The notes under the pieces are model-generated. The model saw nothing but the letters and a program-made list of their open reading frames with translations. It was not told the origin of the DNA and ran no database searches. Source: Fimbriimonadaceae bacterium (GTDB lineage Bacteria; Armatimonadota; Fimbriimonadia; Fimbriimonadales; Fimbriimonadaceae). From it: DNA of 64,000 bases. How positions within the stretch are numbered: the first letter of the stretch is position 1; each line of letters starts with the position of its first letter. Made by a program: the position numbers and the translations under genes. Shown one piece after another: positions 48,346 through 57,393 of the stretch. The stretch is taken from the NCBI GenBank assembly GCA_026129685.1, contig JAHCHO010000003.1, positions 62,001-126,000 of the forward strand, written 5' to 3'.

Positions 48346-49569
48346 CTAGACCCCGGCGGCCACCGCTTGCTCGCACGTTCGCCCGGGGTAGGTGGCGAGA
48401 GCGCGACGCAGGCACTCCATCGCTTTGACGATCCGATCGACCCCCAGCACGTAGGCGATCCGCACCTCGTCCTTGCCGGCGCCCTTCGTCGCGTAGAACC
48501 CGTCGGCGGGGGCGAGCATCACGGTCGACCCTTCGAAGACGTGGTGTTCGAGCAACCACCGCGCAAAGGTCTCGCCGTCGTCGATCGGAAGCCGAACGGT
48601 CGCGTAGAACGCACCGTCGATCTTGGGACAGACGACCCCGTTCATCGTTCGCAATGCGGCGACCAGAGCGTCTCGCCGGGCCATGTACTCGGTACGAACA
48701 CCCTCGAAGTAGCTTCTCGGCGCATCGAGGGCCGCTTCGGCGCCGTGCTGCTCCAACGTCGGCGCGGAAAGACGGGCTTGGCCAAAGCGCAGCGCGGCCT
48801 CCATCAACTCATGGTTGCGCGAGATGAGGAAGCCGACGCGCGCGCCGCAAGCCGAAAACTTCTTGCTGACGGAATCAAAGACGACGGCGTGGCCCTCCAG
48901 CCCGGCGAGCGAAAGCACCGAGGTCGGGGGCGTGCCGGTGTACACGAACTCGCGGTAGACCTCGTCGGCGAAAAGATAGAGGTCGTGGCGCAGGACGATC
49001 TCGCGCAACCCCTCCAGTTGGGGGCGGTCGTAGACGGTTCCGGTCGGGTTGTTCGGATTGCAGATGACGATCGCACGGGTCCGGGGGGTGATGACGCGCT
49101 CGAAAGCTTCGGCGGGCGGAAGGGCAAAGTCGTTTTCGATGTAGGTTCGGATGGGAACGACGGTGACGCCCGCCTGAACCGCGAAGCCGTTGTAGTTCGC
49201 GTAGAAGGGCTCGGGGACGATCACCTCGTCGCCCGGGTTCAGGCAACAGAGCAACGCGAAGATCAGCGCCTCGGACCCGGCGGTCGTCACCATCAGGTCG
49301 GCGGTCTCGATCTCGAGGCCGGCGGCACGGTAGGATTCGACGCAACGCTTGCGGAGGGATTCGATGCCCGCCGAATGGGAGTACTCGAGCGTTCGGTTCG
49401 GGAAATCGCGGATCGCGTTCCAGAACTCAGCGGGCGTTTCGACGTCCGGTTGGCCGATGTTCAGGTGGTAGATGTGGACGCCGCGCCGCTTGGCGGATTC
49501 GGCGTAGGGCATGAGTTTGCGGATCGGCGAGGCCGGCATCGCGTGGGCGCGTTCGGACAGTTTCGGCAT
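48346..49569 (-). CDS. PLP-dependent aminotransferase, class I
   Basis: A 407-residue fold type I aminotransferase. The PLP lysine is in VVFDSVSKKFSACGARVGFL near residue 240, with YHLNIGQPDVETP and LMVTTAGSEALIFALLCCLN for phosphate binding, VICNPNNPTG, LFADEVYREF and VRIAYVLGVDRI. The subgroup is aspartate/alanine aminotransferase-like (class I, AspC/DapL type). A ribosome site AAAGGAAA lies before the ATG. A CCCCGCTTGCGGGG hairpin (49593-49606) sits in the leader. Substrate pair not predictable. Confidence 0.9.
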   Translation of the reverse strand: MPKLSERAHAMPASPIRKLMPYAESAKRRGVHIYHLNIGQPDVETPAEFWNAIRDFPNRTLEYSHSAGIESLRKRCVESYRAAGLEIETADLMVTTAGSEALIFALLCCLNPGDEVIVPEPFYANYNGFAVQAGVTVVPIRTYIENDFALPPAEAFERVITPRTRAIVICNPNNPTGTVYDRPQLEGLREIVLRHDLYLFADEVYREFVYTGTPPTSVLSLAGLEGHAVVFDSVSKKFSACGARVGFLISRNHELMEAALRFGQARLSAPTLEQHGAEAALDAPRSYFEGVRTEYMARRDALVAALRTMNGVVCPKIDGAFYATVRLPIDDGETFARWLLEHHVFEGSTVMLAPADGFYATKGAGKDEVRIAYVLGVDRIVKAMECLRRALATYPGRTCEQAVAAGV

Positions 49570-49592
49570 GCGGCGCGTTTCCTTTGAGGTTT

Positions 49593-49606
49593 CCCCGCTT
49601 GCGGGG
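49593..49606. promoter_or_regulatory. Small inverted repeat in the aminotransferase leader
   Basis: CCCCGC-TT-GCGGGG, a 6-base perfect stem, 24 bases before the aminotransferase ATG, in the 171-base gap with divergent pstS. Operator or leader hairpin; no factor is suggested. Confidence 0.35.
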
Positions 49607-49740
49607 ACGATGGGATTTTGGCACGGGCCGCCGGACCCGGAGCGGGTCCGCGCAGGGTCCTACCGATAACGATCTCTTAACAATCCTGGGGCACCCTTCG
49701 GTTGCGGTCGTCGGCTGCGTGGACGACCCGAAGCAATCCT

Positions 49741-50787
49741 ATGAAGGCGCTTAACATTCGGTTCTTGGGCGGGCTCGCGCTAGCGGGCGGAGCGTTGTGT
49801 GTCGGTCTCGTGGCGAGCGGTTGCGGGAGCGGGGGTGGTTCCGGCGCGTCCTCGGCGGCCGGAGCCGGCGAGCTGAGCGGAACGATCACGATCGACGGGT
49901 CCAGCACGGTGTTCCCCATTTCGGAGGCGGTCGCCGAGGAGTTCCCCAAGACGGTCGGCGGCAAGGTCAAGGTGACGGTCGGTCAGTCCGGCACGTCGGG
50001 CGGGATGAAGAAGTTCGTGGTGGGCGAGATCGACATCGCGGACGCCTCGCGGCCGATCTCGAAGGACGAACAGGAGAAAGCCGCCGCGAACGGGATCGAG
50101 TTTATCGAAATCCCGGTGGCGTTCGACGGCCTCAGCGTCGTCGTGAACCCGAAGAACGACTGGGTGGACCACCTGACGGTCGCCGAGCTCAAGAAGATTT
50201 GGGAGCCGGGCAGCACGGTCAAAACGTGGGCCGACGTGCGGGCGGGCTTCCCGGCCGAGCCGATCAAGCTCTATGGGGCGGGCACCGACAGCGGCACCTT
50301 CGACTACTTCACCAAAGCGATCGTCGGCAAGGAGAAGTCGAGCCGGGCGGACTACCAGCCGAGCGAAGACGACAACACGCTCGTGACGGGGGTCGAAGGC
50401 GACAAGGGCGCGCTCGGGTACTTCGGCTTCGCCTACTACGTGATGAACCAGGACAAGCTGAAGATCGTGCCGATCGACAACGGGACGGGTCCGGTGACGC
50501 CGAGCCAGGAGACGATCGCCGACGGCACCTACCAGCCGCTGTCTCGGCCCGAGTTCATCTACGTCAGCAAGAAGGCGTGGGCGCGGCCCGAGGTCAAGGC
50601 GCTCGTCAAGTTCTATTTGAACGAGGGTCGGGCGCTGGTCAAAGAGGTCGGTTACGTGCCGTTGCCGGACAAGGCCTACGAACTCGCTTGGGCACGGTTC
50701 GAGAAGGGCACGACGGGCTCGGTGTTCTCGGGCGGAAGCCAGATCGGGGTGAAGATCGAGGACATCCTGGCGAAAGAGGCGGGCTAA
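49741..50787 (+). CDS. pstS: Phosphate ABC transporter substrate-binding lipoprotein
   Basis: A 348-residue lipoprotein: signal with lipobox LVASGC (C28) and then a glycine/serine linker. The domain begins [20 protein letters not shown] and contains [23 protein letters not shown] and [10 protein letters not shown], the phosphate-binding motifs of PstS. It is the first gene of a pstSCA run, spaced 4 bases from pstC. The AT-richer bases just upstream (CTTAACAATCC) hold one TTAACA but no clear Pho box. The binding protein belongs to the high-affinity phosphate system induced in phosphate starvation. Confidence 0.95.
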   Translation: MKALNIRFLGGLALAGGALCVGLVASGCGSGGGSGASSAAGAGELSGTITIDGSSTVFPISEAVAEEFPKTVGGKVKVTVGQSGTSGGMKKFVVGEIDIADASRPISKDEQEKAAANGIEFIEIPVAFDGLSVVVNPKNDWVDHLTVAELKKIWEPGSTVKTWADVRAGFPAEPIKLYGAGTDSGTFDYFTKAIVGKEKSSRADYQPSEDDNTLVTGVEGDKGALGYFGFAYYVMNQDKLKIVPIDNGTGPVTPSQETIADGTYQPLSRPEFIYVSKKAWARPEVKALVKFYLNEGRALVKEVGYVPLPDKAYELAWARFEKGTTGSVFSGGSQIGVKIEDILAKEAG

Positions 50788-50791
50788 GGGC

Positions 50792-51730
50792 GTGGACGCG
50801 GCGGACGAGGGTTCGACGCCGCTCCCGGCCGATTTCCGGAAGCGCTTCTCGTGGCGTGCCCTCAACGAGGGCACGCTTCAGAACTTGTGCCTTGTCGCCT
50901 CGCTCCTTTCGATCGCGACCACGTTCGGGATCATCTACGTCCTGTTCGACGAGAGCGTCCGGTTTTTCCGGTGGATCTCGCCGCGCGAGTTCTTCCTGGG
51001 AACGGTCTGGACGCCCTTGTTCGAGCCGGCGCGCTTCGGCATCCTGCCGTTGCTCTCGGGGACCTTCCAGATCGCCCTCGGGGCGGGTCTTTTCGCCCTG
51101 CCGGTCGGCCTGCTGTCCGCGATCTACCTGAGTGAATTCGCCTCCGCGCGGACGCGAGGGATTCTCAAACCGATTCTCGAAGTCCTCGCCGGGGTCCCGA
51201 CGGTCGTCTACGGCTACTTCGGACTGCTCTTCGTGACGCCTCTGTTGCGCCGCTTCTTCCCGGACGTGCAGGTGTTCAACGCGGCGTCCGGTTCGATCGT
51301 GGTGGGCATCATGATTCTGCCGCTGGTCTCCTCGCTGTGCGAGGACGCGCTGTACGCGGTACCACGGGCGCTCCGCGAGGGCGCCTATGCGGTGGGCTCC
51401 ACGAAACTGGAGGTGACGATGAAGGTCGTCGTGCCGGCCGCGCTTTCCGGCATCATGTCCGCGTTTATTCTGGCGATCTCGCGGGCGGTCGGCGAGACGA
51501 TGGCGGTCACGATCGCGGCGGGCAACACGCCGAAGCTGACGCTGAACTTCGCGGAGAGCATCCAGACGATGACGGCTTACATCGTTCAGGTGAGTCTGGG
51601 CGACACCCCGGCCGGGAGTCCGGTGTACCGGACGATCTTCGCGGTCGGGATGTCGCTGTTCGTCATCACGCTCCTGATGAACCTGGTGGCGCAAGCGCTG
51701 GTGCGACGGTACCGGAGCGTGTACTCGTGA
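50792..51730 (+). CDS. pstC: Phosphate ABC transporter permease PstC
   Basis: A 312-residue permease starting with GTG, with six predicted membrane segments (for example [20 protein letters not shown] and [20 protein letters not shown]). The inner-membrane loop [20 protein letters not shown] carries the EAA-type motif that contacts the ATPase. A 50-residue cytoplasmic N-terminus precedes the first helix. It ends in a GTGA overlap with pstA. The ATPase partner is not next to it. Confidence 0.95.
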   Translation: MDAADEGSTPLPADFRKRFSWRALNEGTLQNLCLVASLLSIATTFGIIYVLFDESVRFFRWISPREFFLGTVWTPLFEPARFGILPLLSGTFQIALGAGLFALPVGLLSAIYLSEFASARTRGILKPILEVLAGVPTVVYGYFGLLFVTPLLRRFFPDVQVFNAASGSIVVGIMILPLVSSLCEDALYAVPRALREGAYAVGSTKLEVTMKVVVPAALSGIMSAFILAISRAVGETMAVTIAAGNTPKLTLNFAESIQTMTAYIVQVSLGDTPAGSPVYRTIFAVGMSLFVITLLMNLVAQALVRRYRSVYS

Positions 51731-52599
51731 GCGCGATGGCGCCCCGGAGCGGTCACCGAAAGTGGCGCGCGGCCAAGGAAAAGGGCTTTGCGGTGGTCTG
51801 CTTCGTGTCGGCCGGGATCGGGGTCGTGTTGCTCGCCGCCCTGCTTTTCGGGATCGTGCGGGACGGTGCGGGACGCCTGAACTGGAGCTTCGTGCAGTCG
51901 TTCCCTTCGCGCATCCCGTCCCAAGCGGGGATCAAGGCGGCGCTCGTCGGAACGCTCTGGCTGATCGGTCTCACGGCGGTGTTCGCGGTCCCGATCGGGG
52001 TATCGGCCGCCATCTACCTCGAGGAGTTCGCCAAACGGAACCGCGTCAACGCGTTCATCCAGCTCAACATTCTGAACCTGGCGGGGGTGCCGTCGATCGT
52101 CTACGCGTTGCTCGGCCTCGCCTTCTTCGTGCGGTGGATGGACTTGGGGCGGAGCGTGCTCGCCGGGGCGCTGACGCTCGGACTGCTCATCCTGCCCGTG
52201 ATTATCGTCACGACGCAAGAAGCCCTGCGCGCCGTGCCGAGTTCGCTTCGCGAGGGATCTTTGGCGTTGGGCGCGACGCGTTGGCAAACCACGGTCAAGC
52301 AGGTTCTGCCCGCCTCGGCGCCGGGGATCATGACCGGGATCATCCTCTCCCTGTCGCGGGCGATGGGAGAGACCGCTCCCTTGGTGACGATCGGGGCGCT
52401 GGTCTACGTGGCGTTTCTGCCGAGCGGCCCGCGCGACGAGTTCACCGCGTTGCCGATCCAGATCTTCAACTGGACGTCGCGCCCGCAACCCGCGTTCCAC
52501 CAGGCGGCGGCGGCGGCGATCCTCGTGCTGCTTATCGTGCTGCTCACGATGAACTTCGCCGCGATTTGGATTCGCAACCGGTTCCAGCGCAAGATGTAG
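51727..52599 (+). CDS. pstA: Phosphate ABC transporter permease PstA
   Basis: About 290 residues from the GTG overlapping the pstC stop; an ATG three codons later is the alternative. Membrane segments include [20 protein letters not shown] and [20 protein letters not shown], and [20 protein letters not shown] is the EAA loop. [20 protein letters not shown] follows. It closes the run: the next gene is an ABC-F protein, not pstB, so the ATPase and PhoU must be encoded elsewhere. Confidence 0.95.
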   Translation: MSAMAPRSGHRKWRAAKEKGFAVVCFVSAGIGVVLLAALLFGIVRDGAGRLNWSFVQSFPSRIPSQAGIKAALVGTLWLIGLTAVFAVPIGVSAAIYLEEFAKRNRVNAFIQLNILNLAGVPSIVYALLGLAFFVRWMDLGRSVLAGALTLGLLILPVIIVTTQEALRAVPSSLREGSLALGATRWQTTVKQVLPASAPGIMTGIILSLSRAMGETAPLVTIGALVYVAFLPSGPRDEFTALPIQIFNWTSRPQPAFHQAAAAAILVLLIVLLTMNFAAIWIRNRFQRKM

Positions 52600-52635
52600 C
52601 GGCCTTCGGTCCGGCTCGTTCGCAGCCTCGCCCAG

Positions 52636-52641
52636 TACAAT
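52636..52641 (+). promoter_or_regulatory. -10-like TACAAT before the ABC-F gene
   Basis: TACAAT ends 8 bases before the GTG at 52650, with no ribosome site. It marks an independent transcript after pstA. Confidence 0.5.
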
Positions 52642-52649
52642 TCCCCCTT

Positions 52650-54548
52650 GTGCTCCTATCGATCGGTGGTGTGACCAAGGCGTTCGGCGTCGACCAGATT
52701 CTGCTCGACGCGACGTTTCGCCTTGGGCGCAACGCGAAGGTCGGGCTGGTGGGCCGGAACGGGGCGGGCAAGACGACTTTGCTCAAGATTCTGACGGGGG
52801 AATACGCGCCCGACGCCGGGTCCGTGGTCCTCGCCTCCGGAGCGAAGATCGGCTACCTCCGCCAGGAGGACCAACTCGAGGCGGAGGCGACGGTCCTCGA
52901 AGAGGCCGAACTCGCGAAGAAGCACGCGCTCGAACTCAAGGAGCGGCTCGAGGAGATCGAGCGGAGAATGGAAGCGGGAAGCCACTCGGAGGACGACCTC
53001 GAGGAGTACGCCGTCCTGCACGAGCGCTTCATCGAAGCGGAGGGCTACAACGCGGAACACGACCTGCGCACCGTCCTCGCTCGGCTGGGCTTCACGGACG
53101 CCGATCTCGACAAGCACGTCTCGGCGCTGAGCGGCGGGGAACGCACGCGGTTGGCGATCGCCCGGCTCCTGCTCGAGGAACCCGACCTCCTCATTCTCGA
53201 CGAGCCGACGAACCACCTCGACATGGCGGGGATCGAGTGGCTCGAGCGGTGGGTGCGGGGCTACCACGGCGCGGTTCTCATCGTTTCGCACGACCGAACT
53301 TTCCTGCAGAACACGGTGGACCAGGTCATCGACCTGCGCGAGGGCAAGACCAAGGTCTACCCGGGCCCATTCGACAAGTTCCTGAAGCTGCGGGAAGAGG
53401 AAGACCGTCGGCTCGCGGAAGTGGCTCGCCGCCAGCAAGAGCAGATCGACAAGCTGGACGAGTTCGTGCGCCGCTTCATGAACAGCCAGCGCACCGCCCA
53501 GGCGCGCGGACGCCAGAAGCTGATGAATCGGCTGATCTCGGCCAAGGTGGAGGGTCCGTCCAAGGACAAGGGGATGCGGGCGGGGTTCGCCAAGGTCGCG
53601 CGCAGCGGCGACCTCGTGCTCCAGACCAAGGGGCTCGGCATGGCCTTCGACGACCGCACCCTCTTCCGCAACCTGGACTGGACGGTGCGATGGACGGAAC
53701 GGTGGGGCGTGATCGGCGAGAACGGGGTCGGCAAGTCCACGTTGATGAAGATCGTGCTCGGGCTCTTGGCGCCGACCTCGGGCGACTACCGGCTCGGGGC
53801 GAACGTCGAGGCGGCGTTCTTCTCGCAGACGGCGGACGACCTCGACGCCGACCAGTCGCCCCTGGACTTTCTGGTGTACGAATGTGGGATGGAGGTTCCG
53901 CCCGCGCGAGACTTGTTGGGCCGGTTCCTGATCTCCGGGGACGACGTGTTCCGGCGAATCGGGACCTTCAGCGGAGGCGAGAAGAACAAGCTCGCCCTGG
54001 CCCGCCTGACGGTACTCAACCCCAACCTGCTCGTTCTCGACGAACCCACGAACCACCTCGACATGCCCTCGCGGGAGGCCCTTGCCCAAGTTCTGCGCGA
54101 CTACACGGGCACGCTCATCGTCGTCTCCCACGACCGCTGGTTCCTCGACCAAGTGACCGACCATACGCTGAGCTTGCGGCGGGACGGGCACGACGCCTTC
54201 TCGGGGGCGTACGGGGAGTACCGCCAGTGGCTCGACCGCCGCACGGCGCCCGGGCAGGCGTTACGGTCAAACGTCGCCAATCCGAAGCCGTCGGCGTCCC
54301 TGTCTCCTCGCGAGCTGAGTAAGGAGATCGAGCGGCTGCGCAAGCGCGTGGACGAACTTGAAGCGGAGGTCGCGGCGGCGGAGGCGGGACTGCGCTCGAT
54401 CGAGGCACGGTTGGCGTCACCGGAGGGCGAGAACGTAGTGGCACTCTCGCAGGCGCACGTGGACGGCCAGGCGACGGTCGAAGCGCTGCTCGCGGAGTGG
54501 GAAGAGACGAGCGAGCGACTCGGCGCCCTGCGGGCCGCCCAGGGCTGA
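52650..54548 (+). CDS. ABC-F family ATPase (Uup/EttA-like)
   Basis: A 632-residue soluble protein with two ABC domains and no membrane part. Domain 1: Walker A GRNGAGKTT, LSGGERTRLAIARLL, LLILDEPTNHLDM; domain 2: GENGVGKST, FSGGEKNKLALARL, LLVLDEPTNHLDM. The linker (LREEEDRRLAEVARRQQEQI) is the basic-acidic P-site tRNA interaction motif region of ABC-F factors, and a C-terminal coiled coil (LSKEIERLRKRVDELEAEVA) follows as in Uup. Such factors act on stalled ribosomes or on resistance. The GTG start is chosen by the VLLSIGG start and the upstream -10. Confidence 0.93.
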   Translation: MLLSIGGVTKAFGVDQILLDATFRLGRNAKVGLVGRNGAGKTTLLKILTGEYAPDAGSVVLASGAKIGYLRQEDQLEAEATVLEEAELAKKHALELKERLEEIERRMEAGSHSEDDLEEYAVLHERFIEAEGYNAEHDLRTVLARLGFTDADLDKHVSALSGGERTRLAIARLLLEEPDLLILDEPTNHLDMAGIEWLERWVRGYHGAVLIVSHDRTFLQNTVDQVIDLREGKTKVYPGPFDKFLKLREEEDRRLAEVARRQQEQIDKLDEFVRRFMNSQRTAQARGRQKLMNRLISAKVEGPSKDKGMRAGFAKVARSGDLVLQTKGLGMAFDDRTLFRNLDWTVRWTERWGVIGENGVGKSTLMKIVLGLLAPTSGDYRLGANVEAAFFSQTADDLDADQSPLDFLVYECGMEVPPARDLLGRFLISGDDVFRRIGTFSGGEKNKLALARLTVLNPNLLVLDEPTNHLDMPSREALAQVLRDYTGTLIVVSHDRWFLDQVTDHTLSLRRDGHDAFSGAYGEYRQWLDRRTAPGQALRSNVANPKPSASLSPRELSKEIERLRKRVDELEAEVAAAEAGLRSIEARLASPEGENVVALSQAHVDGQATVEALLAEWEETSERLGALRAAQG

Positions 54549-54568
54549 GGCCGCCCGCAATTGGGTTA

Positions 54569-54584
54569 ATGGTAGAATGGTAGA
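54569..54584 (+). promoter_or_regulatory. Tandem ATGGTAGA repeat before vapB
   Basis: Two abutting copies of ATGGTAGA (54569-54576 and 54577-54584) contain a TAGAAT -10-like element (54573-54578) that ends 11 bases before the vapB ATG. It could be promoter and operator together, as VapBC complexes usually repress their own promoter. Confidence 0.45.
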
Positions 54585-54589
54585 AAGCC

Positions 54590-54859
54590 ATGGGCCTGAA
54601 CATCAAGAACCCGGAAGTGGAACGGTTGATCTCCGAGGTGGCGGCCAAGACCGGGGAGACCAAGACGGCGACGGTCCGCCGAGCCATGCTGTTGCTCAAG
54701 GAGCAGGTATCACCGGAAGCAAGTTCAGGCGAGCGTCGCCTCCGACTCAAGACTTTTCTCGAGGAGCATTGGCGGAGCCTTCCGGCAGAACTGCTTGGGC
54801 GTACGATCACCAAGGAAGAGCGCGAGGAGTATCTCGGGTACGGACCTGATGGCGTCTAG
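54590..54859 (+). CDS. vapB: VapB-type antitoxin
   Basis: An 89-residue protein. The N-terminal GLNIKNPEVERLISEVAAKT followed by GETKTATVRRAMLLL is the ribbon-helix-helix part of the Rv0623-like VapB family; the C-terminal 40 residues (LKTFLEEHWRSLPAELLGRT) would wrap the toxin. Its 3' end overlaps the toxin start by 11 bases, the usual coupling. It should neutralise the neighbouring PIN-domain ribonuclease. Confidence 0.9.
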   Translation: MGLNIKNPEVERLISEVAAKTGETKTATVRRAMLLLKEQVSPEASSGERRLRLKTFLEEHWRSLPAELLGRTITKEEREEYLGYGPDGV

Positions 54860-55256
54860 ATGCGTTTTGGACTCCTCGGCCGTGGTCGCCGCCCTCTACG
54901 AGGAGTCCCGGCGCCAAGCGGCGTTCGAGGCGCTGGACCGTGCCACTCAGATTCTGGTGCCCGCCTCGGTGCTGCTCGAATCGACGATCGTCGCGGTCGG
55001 CCACGGCGGTTCGGAGGGCGCAGCCGCCGTCCGGCGGCTGCTCGAAGAAGCGCACGCGGAGATCATCCCCATTGACCATTCTCAGGCGGAGTCGGCGATT
55101 CAAGCGTTCCTCCAGTTCGGAAAGGGGCGGCATCCGGCGCGGCTGAACTTTGGGGACTGCATGGTGTACGCGCTCGCCAAAACCCGTCGGTTGCCGATCC
55201 TCTGCACGGGCGACGACTTCAGCAAGACGGACATCGAGGTCGTGCCCCTCGCCTGA
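54849..55256 (+). CDS. vapC: VapC-type toxin (PIN ribonuclease)
   Basis: A 135-residue PIN-domain protein. The acidic metal residues are D8 (VLDSSAVVA), E44 (LLESTIV), D103 (NFGDCMVYALA) and D122/D123 (CTGDDFSKT). This is the Rv0624-like VapC pattern with RLNFGDC. The start at 54849 follows the vapB overlap; an upstream in-frame ATG (54795) is inside vapB. VapC toxins cut tRNA or rRNA at defined sites; the target is not predictable. A tRNA-Lys gene lies 80 bases downstream, with no sign of a link. Confidence 0.93.
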   Translation: MASRCVLDSSAVVAALYEESRRQAAFEALDRATQILVPASVLLESTIVAVGHGGSEGAAAVRRLLEEAHAEIIPIDHSQAESAIQAFLQFGKGRHPARLNFGDCMVYALAKTRRLPILCTGDDFSKTDIEVVPLA

Positions 55257-55336
55257 ATCTGACGAATGGGCGGTACGGGGAAGCGGCCCATCGCTCCGCA
55301 CGGAGGAAGCCCCGACGGGTACCATTGCGTCCCGGT

Positions 55337-55412
55337 GAGCCGGTAGCTCAGTCGGTAGAGCAACGCCCTTTTAAGGCGTGGGTCCTGGGTTCGAGTCCCA
55401 GCCGGCTCACCA
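55337..55412 (+). tRNA. tRNA-Lys (anticodon UUU)
   Basis: A full cloverleaf: acceptor GAGCCGG with CCGGCTC, D-arm GCTC-AGTCGGTA-GAGC, anticodon arm ACGCC-CTTTTAA-GGCGT, T-arm CTGGG-TTCGAGT-CCCAG and encoded ACCA end. The loop CTTTTAA gives UUU, lysine. It is convergent with the metalloprotease gene and 12 bases from its stop. Confidence 0.97.
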
Positions 55413-55424
55413 GAACGGATCGCG

Positions 55425-57266
55425 TCAGTCCCCAGATAGGCCGAACCCGCGGCGCAGGATGAGGAAGTCGGCGATGCCGACGCTCCCGTCCTTGTTCAAA
55501 TCGGCTTGTGGATGGCTCGAGCCGAAGTGGGAGCGCAACATGAGAAAGTCCGCGATGTTGATCGTGTTGTCCCCGTTTACGTCCCCGTTGACCAGTGGCA
55601 GGAAATGCTCACGACTGGGCAAGGTCACGTTCTTCAATCGCTTTCGGAGCCAAGTGCCGCCTCGGCAAGTTAAGTCGTAGGCTCCCTCCAGACTCGTCTC
55701 GAACTCGAACAAGACCTGACCGTCGCTGGACCCAAACGTCGAGGCGACCGCGTCCAAGGTGTGCGACTCGACCAAGGTCCCGTTCGAGTCCCATATCTCG
55801 AAGGTCAGGGGCAGACCGTAGTGGTCTTGTACCATGTCTCTCAGTTCGACGTAACCCGACACATAGGGCTGCGGGACGACGTAAACCGCCGCACGGTACA
55901 TCTGAACCTCGGCGTCGGCCGAACCCGAAATCTGGAACGTGTACTGGACGCCGGCCCGGACGTCGTAGACCAGGGTTTCAGCGACTCCCCGGGGGTTCTC
56001 CGTCGCGGAGGCGAGCACGTTCGTCCCGCTCGAATCGTACAGCCAAATCTGCAGGTCTTTCGCCAGCAGCGAGTTCACATAGCTTGCGGAGGCGCCGCAA
56101 CCGGCGTCGCTCTGATTGCCGACGTAGTAGGTTTCCCCGACCGGGTCCACAAAGACCACGACCCGTGCGTCCGTTTGTGGCGTAAACCGAAACCAGTCGC
56201 CATCGCCAGGTGTGGACAGGGAGAGCGGCAACCCGAGGCTTTGCGTTCCCATCGGGAGAACGCCAAGGTCCACCGCGTGTTGCGGGATATCGTTGGAGTT
56301 CCAGCCCTCCATGCGATCGGCATAGAGATCGTTTGCACCCAGCACGTCGTCGTGTTGCACCGTATCGTAACCCGTGTAGACGTAGGGTTCCATGAGTTTC
56401 GTTCCGATGCACGGCGACACGTGTCCCAATCCGATTCCGTGTCCGGCCTCGTGGGCGACGACGTTTCTCAGAAAGCGATAGTCGTCCGCGGGATTCGCCC
56501 AGTTTTCGCTCGTGTCGAGAACCATTTCGCCGAACTCCGGGTAGTAGCAGTAGGCCAGTAGCCCACCTTGTCCGTCCAGGGCTTTGGCGCCGATTCGGAT
56601 GTCGCCGCGCACGCCGACGACGCCGTGGGCGCCCAAAGACATCGGTTGGCCGTCGTCACCGACGACGCCGAAGCGGAGACCTGAACGGTCGCTCCAGGGC
56701 CACATGCCACGGTCCAAGGGGCTGGTCCAGTCAACGCCCGAAGGGAACTTGGCGCTCATCGCCGCGAAGAGCGAACTTGGGCCCGCGCCAAAGGAACCGG
56801 AGGCGGGAATGGCCGTCCCGTCGGGCACCTTCGAGAAGAGCACCCATGCGTTGCCGCGCGGATTGACCGCCCCCTGCGCGGTGACGGTCCACCGGTTGTA
56901 GGGAACGTAGTACTGCAGCGACGCATCATCCCGGGACCCGACGTATGTTCGCGAGAACCCCTGCATGACCCTCTGCACGTAAGCCCGACTCGTGTTCGGC
57001 GCGAACATCAGCGCGACCGGGACGCCGTTCGCCGTTTGGCCGACCTCGCAATAGCCGATGGCGCCGCCCGCAGCGGGGCGAGTGCCGTCGGCGGACGTCG
57101 CCGACGTTGCCAGTAGCGGTACCGGGTGCGGGTCGGTTAAGGTCGGCGCACCCTTGGTGGCCATCCGAGGGGACGTTGCGGGACGAACCCCTTCCGAGAC
57201 CAGGGCAAAGGTCGCGAGACCCACCAAGCCAAAGAGCCGACCAAGTCCACGGGACGTCGAGACCAT
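55425..57266 (-). CDS. Secreted matrixin-like metalloprotease with dockerin repeats
   Basis: A 613-residue exported protein: signal peptide from MVSTSRGLGRLFGLVGLATF. A zinc protease domain contains VVAHEAGHGIGLGHVSPCIG (HExxHxxGxxH), with an M-turn methionine in KLMEPYVY, like M10A matrixins. Later there is a beta-sandwich region (pre-peptidase C-terminal-like, DGDWFRFTPQTDARVVVFVD). The last 55 residues have two calcium loops, DVNGDNTINIADFLMLR and DLNKDGSVGIADFLILR, the dockerin type I pattern. The start at 57266 has TATCAT 6 bases upstream. Dockerins usually bind cohesins; no cohesin was seen in the window. Confidence 0.88.
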   Translation of the reverse strand: MVSTSRGLGRLFGLVGLATFALVSEGVRPATSPRMATKGAPTLTDPHPVPLLATSATSADGTRPAAGGAIGYCEVGQTANGVPVALMFAPNTSRAYVQRVMQGFSRTYVGSRDDASLQYYVPYNRWTVTAQGAVNPRGNAWVLFSKVPDGTAIPASGSFGAGPSSLFAAMSAKFPSGVDWTSPLDRGMWPWSDRSGLRFGVVGDDGQPMSLGAHGVVGVRGDIRIGAKALDGQGGLLAYCYYPEFGEMVLDTSENWANPADDYRFLRNVVAHEAGHGIGLGHVSPCIGTKLMEPYVYTGYDTVQHDDVLGANDLYADRMEGWNSNDIPQHAVDLGVLPMGTQSLGLPLSLSTPGDGDWFRFTPQTDARVVVFVDPVGETYYVGNQSDAGCGASASYVNSLLAKDLQIWLYDSSGTNVLASATENPRGVAETLVYDVRAGVQYTFQISGSADAEVQMYRAAVYVVPQPYVSGYVELRDMVQDHYGLPLTFEIWDSNGTLVESHTLDAVASTFGSSDGQVLFEFETSLEGAYDLTCRGGTWLRKRLKNVTLPSREHFLPLVNGDVNGDNTINIADFLMLRSHFGSSHPQADLNKDGSVGIADFLILRRGFGLSGD

Positions 57267-57272
57267 CGGACC

Positions 57273-57278
57273 ATGATA
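57273..57278 (-). promoter_or_regulatory. -10-like TATCAT before the metalloprotease gene
   Basis: TATCAT on the minus strand, then GGTCCG, then the ATG at 57266. It supports this start over the in-frame ATG at 57281. Confidence 0.55.
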
Positions 57279-57393
57279 CAACGGTTCTCCTCAATCCTCG
57301 TTGCGATCCGCGAGGATTTCGTCGAGCGAACCGTCGTCGTCTCGAACGTAACCCGTATGCCCGGCGGCGCGTACACTTGCGGCAGAGTCGCCC

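Noticed and set aside
49660-49740. Pho box before pstS
   Set aside because: Only one TTAACA is visible; the direct-repeat pair needed for a PhoB or PhoP site is not present.
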